DNA of 64,000 nt, from the NCBI RefSeq assembly GCF_024679095.1, contig NW_026111630.1, positions 230,001-294,000 of the forward strand. Reading direction: 5' to 3'. Shown here in pieces: positions 1 to 12,190 of this stretch (its first letter is position 1; each line of letters starts with the position of its first letter). The notes under the pieces are model-generated. The model was not told the origin of the DNA and did no database searches. It saw only the letters and a list, made by a program, of their open reading frames with translations. Made by a program: the position numbers and the translations under genes. The stretch comes from Eriocheir sinensis. Lineage: Eukaryota > Arthropoda > Malacostraca > Decapoda > Varunidae.

Positions 1-178
1 AAAGAAGAAGGAAAAGGAGAAGAAGGAAAAAAAGAAGAAGGAAAAGAAGAAGGAAAAGAAGAAGAAGAAGAAGAAGAAGAAGAAGAAGAAGAAGAAGAAG
101 AAGAAGAAGAAGAAGAAAAAGTAAAGGAGGAAGAAAAAGAAGAACAAGAACAAGAGGAACAAGAAGAAATTCAAAACA
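1..178. repeat. GAA/AAG-rich microsatellite
   Basis: Almost pure purine tract of GAA and GGAAAA units, with an uninterrupted (GAA)n core at about 57-117. It touches the left window edge, so its full length is unknown. Confidence 0.95.
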
Positions 179-639
179 TTCCTAGAAGTTCTTCTCCCGT
201 TGAAGATACCGACTATGATACTTTTACTTACATATTTGATTGATGAGAAAACTACAAAAAAAAAAAAAAAAACGATGTAGCTGCCCTCCTATTCCTGCAG
301 TTCACCCTTCCTATACACGAAGGTATTTCAGAAGAGAGACGTCAATGCTCCTCTCAAACTAATTTTATCATTCTTTATTCAGCATTCTCCTCCATCAAAC
401 TTCGCGGGGGCAGAGTGTTGCATTTTGTTTTGAACTTTACGGCTGTCTATAAATCGATCTATCTCTGTCTATTTATCTCATTAGCTATCTAAATTCATCT
501 ATCTATCTATCTATCTATGAACAGCAAGAATGGCAATGGTTAGGGCACCCACAACACAAGATTTGGCAGCACCTTTCCCAGAACACAACAACAGCACGCT
601 GGAACACATGTTAACAATCCCGTATTAACTTGCAACACT
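179..639. other. unassigned non-coding stretch
   Basis: No convincing gene or element is visible. A short A-run lies at about 255-272 and a short (ATCT)n run at about 497-518. Confidence 0.5.
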
Positions 640-1015
640 CTTAACTCGTTTGTCGCCTTGGCATAAAACCTATTCACGACTCACAAAAAATGCTGGTAAT
701 TTTTCTTTAGTACTTTCTAGCTCATAGTTTGTCTCTTTAGCGTAAAATCTATATTCACTACTTGCAAAAATATACTCATCATCTTGTTTTGCACTTTTTC
801 GCCCTTTAGTTTGTCTCATTTACCTTAAAATATAATGAACTACTAACAAAAATATACTTATTCTTTGTTTCCAACTTTTCAGCCGTTTAGTTTATCTCAT
901 TTACCTTAAAATATAATGCACTACTAACATAAATATACTTATAATCTTGTTTTGCACTTTTCAGACCTTAGTTTGTCTCATTTGCCCTAAAAATACACTC
1001 ACTACGTATAATGAT
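640..1015. repeat. diverged ~80-bp tandem repeat, about 5 units
   Basis: The motif GTTTRTCTCATTTACCTTAAAA recurs in diverged form near 648, 727, 808, 888 and 970, followed each time by an ACTAACAAAAATATACTTAT-like stretch. The two middle units are the most alike, as expected for an ageing minisatellite. No coding potential is seen. Confidence 0.75.
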
Positions 1016-1494
1016 ACATTTTAAAACTGTGTCCCTTGCGACAACTTCCACTCCGGTGTTCCCGTTGTCCCGCGCCACTCGTCAGGTAAGCCGATCGGTG
1101 CACGACAGGCTGCCGGATAAACACTTTCTGGAAACAGTCGCCGGATAAGTCACATGCAAATACCTGAAAGCGGGCGAGCCATTCCCGACAGCTCGTTGAG
1201 AATTCATAACGACCTTCACACTCAAAACGTGCCCGGCCTGGCGACACGACACCTCCCTGCTCCGCGGCGCCTCCCAGGACCCGGCCGCGACACTCAAGGC
1301 GGTGCAGGATTACCGTGTGCCGCCTGGGACCGTTGCAGGACAATTATAAGATTCCAAGGGCCGTCCGTGTTGCAGGTGTTAGGCTATTCAACGATAAGCT
1401 AATGCTTCTCCTACTCCTACAATTTCACTTCTTCCTCTTTCCCGCTTCTTCTTAACCCAGACGGCAGCAATACCGTCTCATCTATCTCTTAGGC
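1016..1494. other. unassigned stretch
   Basis: Mixed-composition DNA with short overlapping frames on both strands (for example 1002-1343 minus, 1154-1402 plus). None shows a recognisable motif or codon bias, so I assign no gene. Confidence 0.4.
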
Positions 1495-2781
1495 TGAACT
1501 CTTCACTCAAACTTTCTGTAACAGCTCTCCACTCTGGACGATTTTGGGCATATTCCTCCTACACATCCCCCCTCTGACTCCTTTATGCCTGTTATTAAGA
1601 TTCTTAAGAATGATGTTTTCTATGCCCTCTCTGGCCTCAACTCTCAGAAGGCTTATGGACCTGATGGAGTGCCTCCTATTGTCCTTAAAAACTGTGCTTC
1701 CGTGCTGACACCTGCCTGGTCAAACTCTTTCGTCTCTGCCTATCAACATCTACCTTTCCTTCCTGCTGGAAGTATGCCTTCGTACAGCCTGTGCCTAAGA
1801 AGGGGGCCGTTCCACTCCCTCAAACTACCGCCCTAAAGCTTTACTTTCCTGTCTATCGAAAGCTTTTGAATCAATCCTTAAACGGAAGATTCAAAGGCAC
1901 CTTTCCACTTCTAACCTTCTATCTGATCGCCAGTATGGATTCCGCAAGGGGCGTTCTGCTGGCGATCTTCTTGCTCTCTTAACTGATTCTTGGTCATCCT
2001 CTCTTAGCAGTTTTGGTGAAACTTTCTCAGTTGCACTAGACATATCGAAAGCCTTCGATAGAGTCTGGCACAAGTCTTTGCTTTCTAAACTGCCCTCTTT
2101 CGGATTCTATCCCTCTCTCTGTTCCTTTATCTCCAGTTTTCTTTCCTGCCGTTCTATCTCTGCCGTGGTAGACGGTCACTGTTCTTCCCCTAAACCTATT
2201 AACAGTGGTGTTCCACAAGGCTCTATTCTATCACCAACTCTCTTCCTATTATTCATCAATGATCTTCTTTCCATAACAAACTGTCCTATCCACTCATACG
2301 CTGATGACTCCACTCTGCTTTATTCAACTTCTTTCACCAAAAGACCCTCTCAACAGGAATTACGTGACTCCAGGCTGGAGGCTGCAGAACGCTTAACCTC
2401 AGACCTTACTATTATTTCCGATTGGGGTAAAAGGAACCTGGTGTCCTTCAATGCCTCAAAACCCCATTCTCCACCAATCAACTCGACACAATCTTCCAAA
2501 CACCTATCCCCTATTCTTCGACAACACTCAGCTGTCACCATCTTCAACACTAAACATCCTCGGTCTATCCTTAACTCAAAATCTTAACTGGAAACTTCAC
2601 ATCTCCTCTCTCACTAAATCAGCTTCCTCGAGGTTGGGCGTTCTGTATCGTCTCCGCCAGTTCTTCTCCCCCGCACAGTTGCTATCCATATACAGGGCCT
2701 TGTCCGCCCTCGTATGGAGTATGCCTCTCACGAGTGGGGGGGCTCCACTCACACAGCTCTCTTGGACAGAGTGGAGTCTAA
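1495..2781 (+). pseudogene. LINE-alpha reverse transcriptase, 5' part (split by a DNA transposon)
   Basis: Degenerate non-LTR retrotransposon reverse transcriptase. Read across frame changes it shows a KAYGPDGVPP block near 1650, a DISKAFDRVWHK-type motif A near 2040-2070, SGVPQGSILSPTLF near 2200-2240 and the catalytic YADD box near 2300 (SYADDSTL). A C-terminal thumb follows up to DRVESKA at about 2770. Frame changes near 1760-1840, 1980 and 2450 make it inactive. The frame stops at 2781 where a Harbinger-type element begins and resumes at 6254, where KALRLISSPHLTDS continues it exactly. The endonuclease region is absent, so the copy is 5'-truncated; the 5' limit is approximate. The clade is not certain. 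Confidence 0.85.
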
Positions 2782-3221
2782 GGCTGGGTTCACACGAGAC
2801 ACTTTTAGTGGTCAGTGGCCGCCACAAAAAAGTGGACACCACAAAAAATGGTCGCCACGAAAAATGGTAAGTAGGTGCACCTTGCACACGAGCCACTCGG
2901 TGGCGGCCACTAATGAGGTCAGTACGTGGCGTTATGGATCTCGCAGAGGTAGCAGATGTCTGCTTTCTTGGTAAAAGCGCAGAAGAAAGTAGCAACAGAC
3001 TACGTTGCGTGTGGCATTCCATACTTCATTAACTGAGCTAGAAGAGCACCCTGATAATTATTTTGACTACTTCAGGAAGTCACAGGACAGCTTTGATCAT
3101 CTCATGACAGCAGGGCATCAACATGATGAAGTGTGTGCCAGTAGAAGAGAGACTTGCGATAATCTTACTGTAAGGCTGAACATGAAGAATATAAAGTCAC
3201 ATTATATGTAATCTATTGACA
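2782..3221 (+). pseudogene. first Harbinger left arm with transposase N-terminal remnant
   Basis: Starts with the outer TIR, then subterminal GTGG/CCAC-rich repeats, then a transposase-like remnant whose best part is SEHPDNYFDYFRKSQDSFDHLMT-like across about 3030-3110 (read with one frame change). Homology to the second arm at 5170 continues to about 3220, where LINE-beta sequence takes over. Frameshifts and stops make it a pseudogene. Confidence 0.75.
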
Positions 3222-4505
3222 TAAATCAGCAAGAAAAGCATAATTTAATTCATGATTCACAGCATGGGTTCACAAAGGGTAGGTCTTGCCTTACTAACCT
3301 TGTTGTCCTTCTACACTAAAGTAATCGAGGCGGTTGACCGAGATGAAAATTATGACATATTATATCTAGATTTCAGTACGGCGTTCGACAAAGTCCCTCA
3401 TCACCGGCTATTACTAAAATTACAGGCTCACGGCGTAGATGGGAAAGTTTTGAACTGGATCAGGGCGTGGCTTAGTGGTAGGAAGCAGACAGTGCAAATC
3501 AATGGTAAAAAATCTGAATGGGGCAGTGTTACGAGTGGCGTCCCTCAAGGGTCGGTGCTGGGTCCTCTGCTCTTTATTATTTACATCAATGACTTGGACA
3601 CAAGAATTAGTAGTGATGTCAGTAAGTTCGCAGATGATACCAAGATCGGTAGAGTAATCCAATCAGACAGGGACGCTAGCGTTCTCCAGGATGAGCTTGA
3701 CAGACTATATGATTGGGCGGGGAAGTGGCAGATGGAATTCAATGTCGGGATGTGTAGCATTCTGAGTGTAGGTAGAATAACCATCACACAATTACTCCTT
3801 AAATGACACTCCTCTAAGCAGGTCTGGGCGTGAGAGAGACTTAGGAGTACTAGTGAGCACTGACCTACGTCCTGGGCTCAATGCATTCAGGCTAAAAATC
3901 GGCCCGACAGAGTACTGGGTTTCATCTCAAGGAGCGTAAGCAATAGGAGCGCTGAAGTCATCCTCAAACTTTACTTAGCACTAGTTAGACCTCATCTCGA
4001 TTATGCAGTTCAGTTCTGGTCCCCCTACTATAGAATGGATATCAAGATGTTAGAATCTGTACAAAGGAGGATGACAAAGATGATTCAGGGGGTGAGAAAC
4101 TTGCCTTATGAAGACAGGCTGAAGCATTTAAATCTACACTCTCTAGAAAGGCGAAGGTTGCGAGGAGACTTGATCGAAGTCTATAAATGGATGAGGGGCT
4201 TTAATAAAGGGAATGTCAATAAGATTTTGATAGTTAAAGAACCAGGTAGGACGCGTAGCAATGGTTTTAAATTAGACAAATTCAGATTCAACAAAGACAA
4301 GGGCAAGAATTAGTTCACCAATAGACTGGTGGACGAATGGAACAGGCTTGGGAGCCACATTGTGGGTGCCAATACCATAGATACATTCAAGAAGAGGTTA
4401 GATAAAGCCATGGATGGTGAGGTAAGGTGGGGTTGAGTGTACAGGAGCTGCCTTGTATAGGCCAGCCGGCCTCTTGCAGACTCCTTACGTTCTTATGTTC
4501 TTATG
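3222..4505 (+). pseudogene. LINE-beta fragment (CR1/L2-like reverse transcriptase, 3' part)
   Basis: 5'-truncated non-LTR retrotransposon. It begins inside RT block 2b (HDSQHGFTKGRSCLTNL, with a frame change near 3305). It then shows motif A (YLDFSTAFDKVPHH, about 3360-3405), SGVPQGSVLGPLLFIIYIND (about 3530-3595) and the FADDTKIG catalytic box (about 3627-3650). The thumb/C-terminal region is at 4035-4313, cut by a TAG at about 4311. The 3' UTR ends in two TTCTTATG units at about 4488-4505, the CR1/L2-style short 3' repeat tail. It closely resembles the copy at 37356-39679. It lies inside the Harbinger composite. Confidence 0.88.
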
Positions 4506-4511
4506 TACTGT

Positions 4512-4520
4512 TATTACTAT

Positions 4521-4563
<43 letters not shown>

Positions 4564-4571
4564 GCTACCAT

Positions 4572-4640
<69 letters not shown>
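4512..4640. repeat. (TAC)n then (GA)n microsatellites
   Basis: Compound simple repeat directly following the LINE-beta 3' tail: ACT/TAC trinucleotides to about 4563, then (GA)n at about 4575-4640. Confidence 0.97.
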
Positions 4641-4644
<4 letters not shown>

Positions 4645-5169
4645 AATATGCAAAATAAGCAAAAAGGGAGGCAATAAGGATAAGAGGGAAACGGATGCTG
4701 CCCCGAAAACCATCCCAAGGTCATTCTTAGGATGACCTGTCACGTTCCTTCGGCTCTTCGTTCGGCCATCCCGGATCCGACAAACTCCGTGATCGGCGCC
4801 TTCACGGTAGTTTCGATTAACTTAATATTCTCGTCTGGTGGTTTAAGAGTCAAGTCTTGCTCCAACCCTCCTCGCCTCGGCGGGGCTGGGGAGCGTCAGG
4901 GGGCCCAAGGTCTCCCTGGCGAGCTCAGGGCCCAGGAGTCCCGGCATGCAGAGCGCCTCGGCTCCCCCGGGGCGTTCACGGCGGTGCTGGAGATTCCGAG
5001 GGTCCAGGGGCGGGGGGTGGGGCCAGCAAGACAGTACTCACCATCTTAATAACCAGATGACCTAGGTAACGACACGTTCATTACACGTTGTAAAAGGAAG
5101 GTATACTGAAGGCAATCGTGTCATCTCTACAAAAACAACAAAAAACAGGTAAGAAAAGACAAAAATCTA
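4641..5169. other. GC-rich unassigned stretch inside the Harbinger composite
   Basis: GC-rich block at about 4740-5040 unlike its neighbours. A donor-like GTGAGTAC reads on the minus strand near 5040, but no supporting exon can be shown. I assign no gene. Confidence 0.4.
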
Positions 5170-6250
<1,081 letters not shown>

Positions 6251-6253
6251 TAA

Positions 6254-6732
6254 GGCTCTTCGTCTCATCAGCTCTCCTCATCTTACTGATAGTCTTCTAC
6301 CTCTTAAATTCCGCCGCCGTGTTGCCTCTCTTTCTATCTTCCATCGTTATTTTCACGCCGACTGCTCTTCTGAACTTTCTAACTGCATGCCTCCCCCCCT
6401 CCCGGGGTCACGCTGCACACCACTATCTACTAAAGCTCATCCCTTTACTGTCCAAACCCCTTATGCAAGAGTTAACCAGCATCTTCACTCTTTCATCCCT
6501 CACGCTGGTAAACTCTGGAACAATCTTCCTTCATTTGTATTTCCTCCTGCCTACGACTTGAACTCTTTCAAGAAGAGGGTATCGGGGCACCTCTCCTCCC
6601 GAAATATACCCCTCTTTCGGCCACCTATTTGGATTCTTTTTAGGAGCAGCGAGTTGCGGGCTTTTGTATTATTATTGTTTCCTTTTTAGTGCCCTTGAGC
6701 TGTCTCCTTTGTTGCAAAAAAAAAAAAAAGTA
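6254..6732 (+). pseudogene. LINE-alpha 3' part: RT C terminus, 3' UTR and A-rich tail
   Basis: Continues the frame broken at 2781 (KALRLISSPHLTDS onward). The C-terminal end carries the LINE-typical LWNNLP motif at about 6515-6535 and a KKRVSGHL segment, with a frame change near 6310-6390. After the frame comes a conserved 3' UTR: a CAGCGAGT.GCGGGCTTTT block near 6645-6670, then GCCCTTGAGCTGTCTCCTTT at about 6691-6710 and an A-run to about 6729. The same tail recurs at 9695, 11353 (minus), 41706 and 52895. Confidence 0.87.
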
Positions 6733-7414
6733 TGTGATTATTTTTCAAGGGCTCCCTAAAATCAGCCGCTGGAAATGCCTCTTGTGAGCAGATGGTCGGC
6801 GTGAGGTATGATTGATCGAGTCTTCTTTGTGGCCTTTCTCCAGAGGTCAGTAGCCCGAGAGATGATTCTGGAGGTGTTTTTTTTTTTTTTTTTACGGCAA
6901 GGGAGACAGCAAGGGATCGAGAAAAAAAGAGCAAGAAAAAAAGCCCGTGTTATATGTTATACTTCGATAAGTTTTTCAGGTCTGTACAAGGTAAATGAAT
7001 ATCGTAATTTATCTGGTAAACGTTGTGGCCTAAATATTACTGCCTCGGTGACAGACTAAACACCAGGGTGACAAATTAGTGCATTATGAAATATGGCTTT
7101 AATTGGTTGGCTTGATCAGTGTCGTGATCATTTGGGTCTGTGGTGTCTTATTACCTTGACTGTCCATTAATCTACTGCTTTCGTTCTTAACAGTATATAC
7201 AGTACAATAAATACATACTGCTGACTAATGGATTTGTTACGATATCAGCCTTACATTACTACGGATGAAACAACAGTGAAGTAAAATGTAAGTAAAAAAA
7301 ATAATGTGCTGTAGGCAAGAGCACACGTCACCTCCACGTTCATCCCCGTCACTAGAGCCTCTGAGTCTGCGATAGACGTGAATTCTATTACCCTGTAGAC
7401 ACTAGCATGAAAGA
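6733..7414. other. unassigned stretch
   Basis: No gene or repeat identified except a T-run near 6877-6893. Short frames here lack known motifs. Confidence 0.4.
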
Positions 7415-7630
7415 CCATATTTTTAAACCTTTCGAGGCCCAAGAACACATCTTTGACAACGCTTTCATAGGTGGTTTGGGTATTTCCAGGAGTAGTTCTT
7501 TGACCTTGGTGGTAGTCTGACAAAGCTTCTGTACCATGGACGTGAAAAAACACTAATCAGAACGATATTAATGTTCTTTCCGGTCTTTGGAAATAGCTGA
7601 TGTGAGAGGCGGGAGCGTCTGAAAATACCG
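7415..7630 (-). mobile_element. M-family inverted-repeat element, copy 1
   Basis: Full-length copy of a short interspersed repeat. Its ends are an imperfect inverted repeat: CCATATTTTTAAACCTTTCG at the left, and the reverse complement of the right end reads GGTATTTTCAGACGCTCCC. The interior on the minus strand carries the family blocks: ATTTCCAAAGACC, ATGGTACAGAAGC, GGAAATACCC and GACAA/TTTGTC-type segments. No coding capacity. Confidence 0.8.
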
Positions 7631-7795
7631 ACCTCAGCGTTAAGGAGGGCGCGAGCCTGTCCGGCACGCGGCTCTTGAAGCAGTGCAGCGAGGCGGAGTA
7701 ATCGAAGACCCGGAAGTGTGGACCGCGGGGAGGGAAGGCTGTGAGAACGGCGGTGAACGACAAGCAAGGACCCTCGCCTGCACAAAGCCCGGAAT

Positions 7796-7859
<64 letters not shown>

Positions 7860-8103
7860 CAAAAATACCCATAAAATAACAATTCTGGGAGATGGGGGAG
7901 ATGTCCTCGTGCATGGGTGGGACCGGAGGGCGGGGAGGAGGAGGAGGAGGAGGAGGAGGAGGAGGAGGAGGGAGACAGTATCGACGGTCGGCCACCCAAA
8001 CAACATGAATTGCGGCCACGAATCACAAGCCCCGAGTCGTGCCTCTCCTGCCGAGGGTCTCAGCTGCGGCCAGGTCACCAGGGACAAGAGTGCCCAGCAG
8101 CCT

Positions 8104-8164
<61 letters not shown>

Positions 8165-8173
8165 ACACACACC
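7796..8173. repeat. two (AC)n tracts and a (GGA)n tract
   Basis: (AC)n at about 7796-7857, (GGA)n at about 7934-7970 and (AC)n at about 8103-8172. They generate spurious Cys/Val-, Thr/His- and Arg/Glu-rich frames on both strands. Confidence 0.97.
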
Positions 8174-9119
8174 GCACTTCCAGGACACACAAATCACCTC
8201 GTTTGTTTTTGCTTTATTGCTGTGGCGATAACTAAAGTCTAAAGAGCTTTTCACTGTTTGTAGTGCTCAGTAAAGTCTAAGAGGTTTTCAGGACATTGTA
8301 TGAATTCGAGGTTTACGTCTAACTCGCAGAGAAAGCTATTTTAATATTGCATGACTTATAGATAGACGATGATTGATACGAGTGAATGTGTCTCAATCTG
8401 TGTTTATCTGTTTTTAGCGGTGTTTTCATTATTGTAAGTCAACTTGATCGCTGCCAACCTTAGTCCCACCAGTGCCACAGCCACAACTAACGTAACTGTC
8501 ACAAACTGTTTCAGCTAATCAGTTTCGGTACACTCAGTTCCCACGCATATAAAGTATCGTGGCTCCACCTGTGAACACTAACCACACTACTCGGCTGTTA
8601 TTCCGTGTCGGCGTTGACCAGTAAATACCCCCATAGCTATACAGGAACACGCAGCTCCCCTCAGCCTAACACAGCTTTGGATACATTAAGTCATTCCTAA
8701 CGTCCTATCATTGTTACCATCATCACTAGGTCAAATCGATACCACAACCAAGTAACCTGTAGCCACCACAAACTATCAGCAAACCAGTTAAGGTACAATG
8801 ACTTCCGACACATATACAGTACAGTAACTCCACCTTAAAACACTTATCAGCTATTCCGTGTACACCAGAGAAAGGAATGGCTCACGAAACTAACTATTCC
8901 GTGTAGTAGGCGTTGACCAGTAAATACCGCGATAGTTATACAGGAACACGAGTCTCCCTTCAGCCTAACACAGCTTTGGATACATTAAGTCCTTCGTGGC
9001 GTCTCTTTCAGCGTAACGAGGCGGCCGCAGCGCCACCCACGGCAGGAGACAATGAAGCGGCGCGTGCCCTCATATACCCTGCTCCGATCACAACAGCCCC
9101 GGAGAATCAAGCACCTCGC
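8174..9119. repeat. ~297-bp tandem duplication within otherwise unassigned DNA
   Basis: The segment with GTTGACCAGTAAATAC near 8613 recurs near 8910, with matching text up to CAGCCTAACACAGCTTTGGA in both. Upstream parts (8455-8590 and 8705-8860) also align, with CAAACT.T and AGTTCC-like blocks and TCCACCT. Divergence of the older part suggests an old duplication. No gene seen. Confidence 0.7.
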
Positions 9120-9377
9120 GATGTTGACAGATGAGTCGGTAAAGCGCTGCGCTGCCAAGCTTCACGGCCTGACAGGCGGCGGTTCGAGCCCCGCTCAGTA
9201 CGGGATTTTTCCGCTGACTAGGAGTGGTTACTGTCCCCCTTGAGCAAGGGAGATGGAGTGTGTGGTGTGTGAGGTCCTGGCAGTACCCAGAAATCGACTA
9301 ATGACCCTTGCAGTTGCTCTAATTTGGAGGGTACTTGCTGGCGATTGCGAGTCCAACTCGTGATCAGGCCTTGGTGG

Positions 9378-9381
<4 letters not shown>
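9120..9381 (+). mobile_element. tRNA-derived SINE-like element (SINE-2)
   Basis: The head resembles a tRNA: an A-box-like GTCGGTAAAGCGCTG near 9134 and a B-box GGTTCGAGCCCC near 9181, about 35 bp apart, then GCTCAGTACGGG closing the arm. A non-tRNA body follows and runs straight into (CA)n at about 9380-9420. It is not an obvious functional tRNA because the tRNA cloverleaf is degenerate. Flanking duplications are not evident. Confidence 0.6.
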
Positions 9382-9423
<42 letters not shown>

Positions 9424-9694
9424 AAAAATCAAATACATACAGCACATATTAATTCATGCATCGTTTAAATTAAAACAAGGACCACTACCCTGGAATCATA
9501 AGCAATTGTAAAATAAACGGGTGCCATTGAGAGTCACGTCCAAACAGTGCACACGTAACACCTGCGGACACTAGAGGCGCCGCGCACGCCGTCTTGCCAG
9601 AGGTTTTCAGTGACGTCGCCTTTATTCCTTTTTTTTTGAAGGACTGAGTAGAGTACAAGAGGTTTAATTAGGCGTTCCCATTCGCACAGTTAGC
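9382..9694. other. (CA)n then unassigned sequence
   Basis: (CA)n to about 9420, then mixed sequence with no identifiable gene. Confidence 0.5.
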
Positions 9695-9873
9695 ACTGAA
9701 TGAATTCTGGGTGTTCAAGAGGAAAGTATCGAGACACCTCTATACCCTAAATTGACCTCTCTTTTGGCCACTCGTCTAAACTCTCTCTTACAGAGGCAGT
9801 GATTGGAGGACTTTTTTTCTCAGATATTTTTTTTGCCCTTGAGCTATTTCCTTTACTGTGAAATAAAAAAAAG
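9695..9873 (+). mobile_element. LINE-alpha 3' end, 5'-truncated
   Basis: Matches the last part of LINE-alpha: TTCAAGAGGAAAGTATCG (the KKRVS segment), AAATTGACCTCTCTTTTGGC, then TTTGCCCTTGAGCTATTTCC and an A-rich end. The 5' limit is approximate. Confidence 0.8.
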
Positions 9874-10046
9874 TGATTGCAGCTGAGAACACTAACCACA
9901 CTACTAGGCTGCCCTGAACATCCCTTGCCCTGTACTTAACATCACTGATTCGGTTAAGACTGTTTATCCGTTTACTGAGAACATAGCACATCACCGATAA
10001 AAGGCGATCTTAGGAAAGGCTTCGTGACTGACGGAGGGACTGAGAG

Positions 10047-10260
10047 CCATATTATTAAACATTTCGTCGCCCAAGCACACACATCTGACAAGGCTTTCGT
10101 AGGAGTTGTGGGCCTTTCCAGGAGTACTTATTTGGCCGTGGTGGTAGTTTGATCCTTCTTATGTACCATGAACCTAAAGCAACACGCATTAGAAACCAAC
10201 TGACTACTTTTTGGCATTTAGAAATAGTTGACGTGTGAGTCGGTGGCGTCTAAGAATACC
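10047..10260 (-). mobile_element. M-family element, copy 2
   Basis: Left end CCATATTATTAAACATTTCG; right end GGTGGCGTCTAAGAATACC, whose reverse complement begins GGTATTCTTAGACGCCACC. The interior keeps GACAAGGCTTTCGTAGGAG and ACCATGAACCTAAAG. It lies head-to-head with copy 3, 26 bp away. Confidence 0.82.
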
Positions 10261-10286
10261 GACCTGGCAGCCTTGGGACACTGATT

Positions 10287-10497
10287 GGTATTTATACACG
10301 CTTCGGCCTCTCACATCAACTATTTCCAAAGGCCGGAAAGGAGATTAATCGGGTTTTCATGAGTTTTTTTCACGTTCACGGTACAGCAAAGGGTCGAACT
10401 ACCACTAAGGTCAAAGTACCCGTGGAAATGCCCAAAACTCCTACAAAAACCGTGTCAAACATGTGAGCTTGGACGCCGAAATGTTAAGAATATAGAC
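10287..10497 (+). mobile_element. M-family element, copy 3
   Basis: Starts GGTATTTATACACGCTTCGG and ends CGCCGAAATGTTAAGAATAT. It carries CACATCAACTATTTCCAAAG, GGTTTTCATGAG, CACGTTCACGGTACAG and CCCAAAACTCCTAC. Plus orientation, forming an inverted pair with copy 2. Confidence 0.82.
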
Positions 10498-10945
10498 CCA
10501 GCTTTAAACCATCCCAGACCTTCCTGCGCCACCTGTTGTCGGCCGCCTCCCGCTAGCCCGGCGTTAGCGTCTCCCGATGGCCTGTTTTTCCTCGTTAAGG
10601 CTTCTTGCTATCTGAACGGCCGTGAGCTTAATCAGCGAAGGATAAAAGCACCCTGCATTCTTTTCCTACAAGGTCTTTGCTAACGTAACTACCGCCGGGG
10701 TGATGTAAAAAAATTAGTGAATTCTGGCGTGGAGGGCGTCGTTTAGGCCGCTCCTTTGACCAGGCATTCCTGATGAGGCGACGGCGCGCTCCCCTCGGGC
10801 CGCGAAGCATCAGTTAGGGGCCATTGGCTGCGGCGGGAGCAAGGCGGACTGTTCAGGTGAGGCGCCTCGTATTGCCAGGCGCGACCGTCCCCACCGGCGC
10901 CGCCCGCACATGTCCTGCACCGCGTACTGTCTGGCGTGTGTGTGT
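10498..10945. other. unassigned moderately GC-rich stretch
   Basis: No recognisable gene or repeat. Short frames on the minus strand have no motif. Confidence 0.4.
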
Positions 10946-11013
<68 letters not shown>

Positions 11014-11222
11014 GTTGAAAACTTAAACAGCTGCGTCCATTCAGTGATGAGGAGGATGACAACAGCTGGTGGCGGCACACGTACCTACACAACTGTCCTT
11101 CAGGAAAAGAAATATAAGGTTAAGAGACAAGAATCAAGGTAGTAAGTCGGAGTACCATTGACAACCTAAACAGCTGCGTCCATTCAGTGATGAGGAGGAT
11201 GACAACAGCTGGTGGCGGCAAG
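10946..11222. repeat. (TAA)n microsatellite and a 143-bp direct duplication
   Basis: (AAT)n at about 10948-11012. A block beginning CAGCTGCGTCCATTCAGTGA occurs at 11028 and again at 11171, and the copies match for about 50 bp. Confidence 0.9.
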
Positions 11223-11352
11223 CTTGAGGCCTCACACACATACCTAACAACGTGCCTCGGATAGAGAAGGCTTAGACGCTGCCTCCTTCACCCCCGATGC
11301 GATGGAAAGGAAGATATCGCTTGTATTTACAGTTTATAAGAGCTGTCTTACA

Positions 11353-11500
11353 TTTTTTTTACAGCAAAGGAAATAGCTCAAGGAAAAAAAAGGCCCGCAA
11401 ATCACTGCTCGTATAAAAAGAGTTAAGACGAGAGGCCAAAAGAGATGTCAATTTCGGGAGGAAGGATGTCCTGATACTCTCCTCTTGAATGGTCCATAGG
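11353..11500 (-). mobile_element. LINE-alpha 3' tail, minus strand
   Basis: Reverse-complement match to the LINE-alpha tail: the A-run end appears as a T-run near 11353, then AGCAAAGGAAATAGCTCAAG, GAGGCCAAAAGAGATGTCAA and TTCGGGAGGA. Confidence 0.8.
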
Positions 11501-11983
11501 CCCACTAACTTTTGAAATATATCCCTTTGTCGTTAATCCCATATTCGACGCTAGAGAAAGGAAGATATCACTGGTATTTATAGTTTACGGGAGCTGTTTT
11601 TATAGGCCGACCTACTTCTGTAATGTATCCCTTTGTTCTTAGTCCCGTATTCTCAGACGCTTTCGGCTCTCACTACTATTTCCAAGGTCAAAAAGGTGAT
11701 TAGTCGGGTTCTCATGAGTGTTTTCTTGTATCGGAGACTGTCTTCTGTAATGTATCCCTTGTTCTTAGTCTCGTATTCTCAGATGCTTTCGGCTCACAAC
11801 TGTTTCCCAAGGCCACAAAGCAGATTAGTCGGGTTTTTATGCGTGCTTATCGCGTTTATGGTGCAGAGGCCTTGTCAAATTATCACTAAGCTCATAAAAC
11901 TGTACATGGAAATATTAACACAACCTCTACGAAAGCCTTAACTAATGTGGATATGTAAGCCCCGAAAGGTTTTAGTATATGAG
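11501..11983 (+). mobile_element. M-family element, copy 4, with duplicated head
   Basis: The family head (CCGTATTCTCAGACGCTTTC) occurs at about 11645 and again near 11774, each preceded by CTGTAATGTATCCCTTTGTT-like sequence, so head plus flank is duplicated with a period of about 130 bp. The tail runs through CTACGAAAGCC to CCCCGAAAGGTTTTAGTATA. A further diverged unit near 11516-11560 shares the flank. Confidence 0.72.
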
Positions 11984-12190
11984 ACTTATATTAACGCACA
12001 CACACACACACACAAGAAGAGGCTGCTGATCGGAGGGCGTCTTTCGTACCTTTGTGTCGGTTCTTAGTATTACGAAGCAAGCAAAGATAAGTCAGTGGAC
12101 GTCTGCTTTCCTTCCCACAGTGTCCCGCAGCAAGGCATCACACCTACCTACCTACACCCGCATCGACTGGTTACCGAGAGCTTGGGAACA
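11984..12190. other. unassigned; short (AC)n
   Basis: Short (AC)n at about 11996-12014; nothing else recognised. Confidence 0.4.

Noticed and set aside
5020..5075. Minus-strand GTGAGTAC donor near 5040 and CCTAG acceptor near 5063 as a microexon
   Set aside because: Both signals are short and there is no coding or neighbouring exon evidence.
9120..9210. A functional tRNA gene
   Set aside because: The A and B boxes are present but the acceptor stem and anticodon arm do not pair; it continues into a SINE body.
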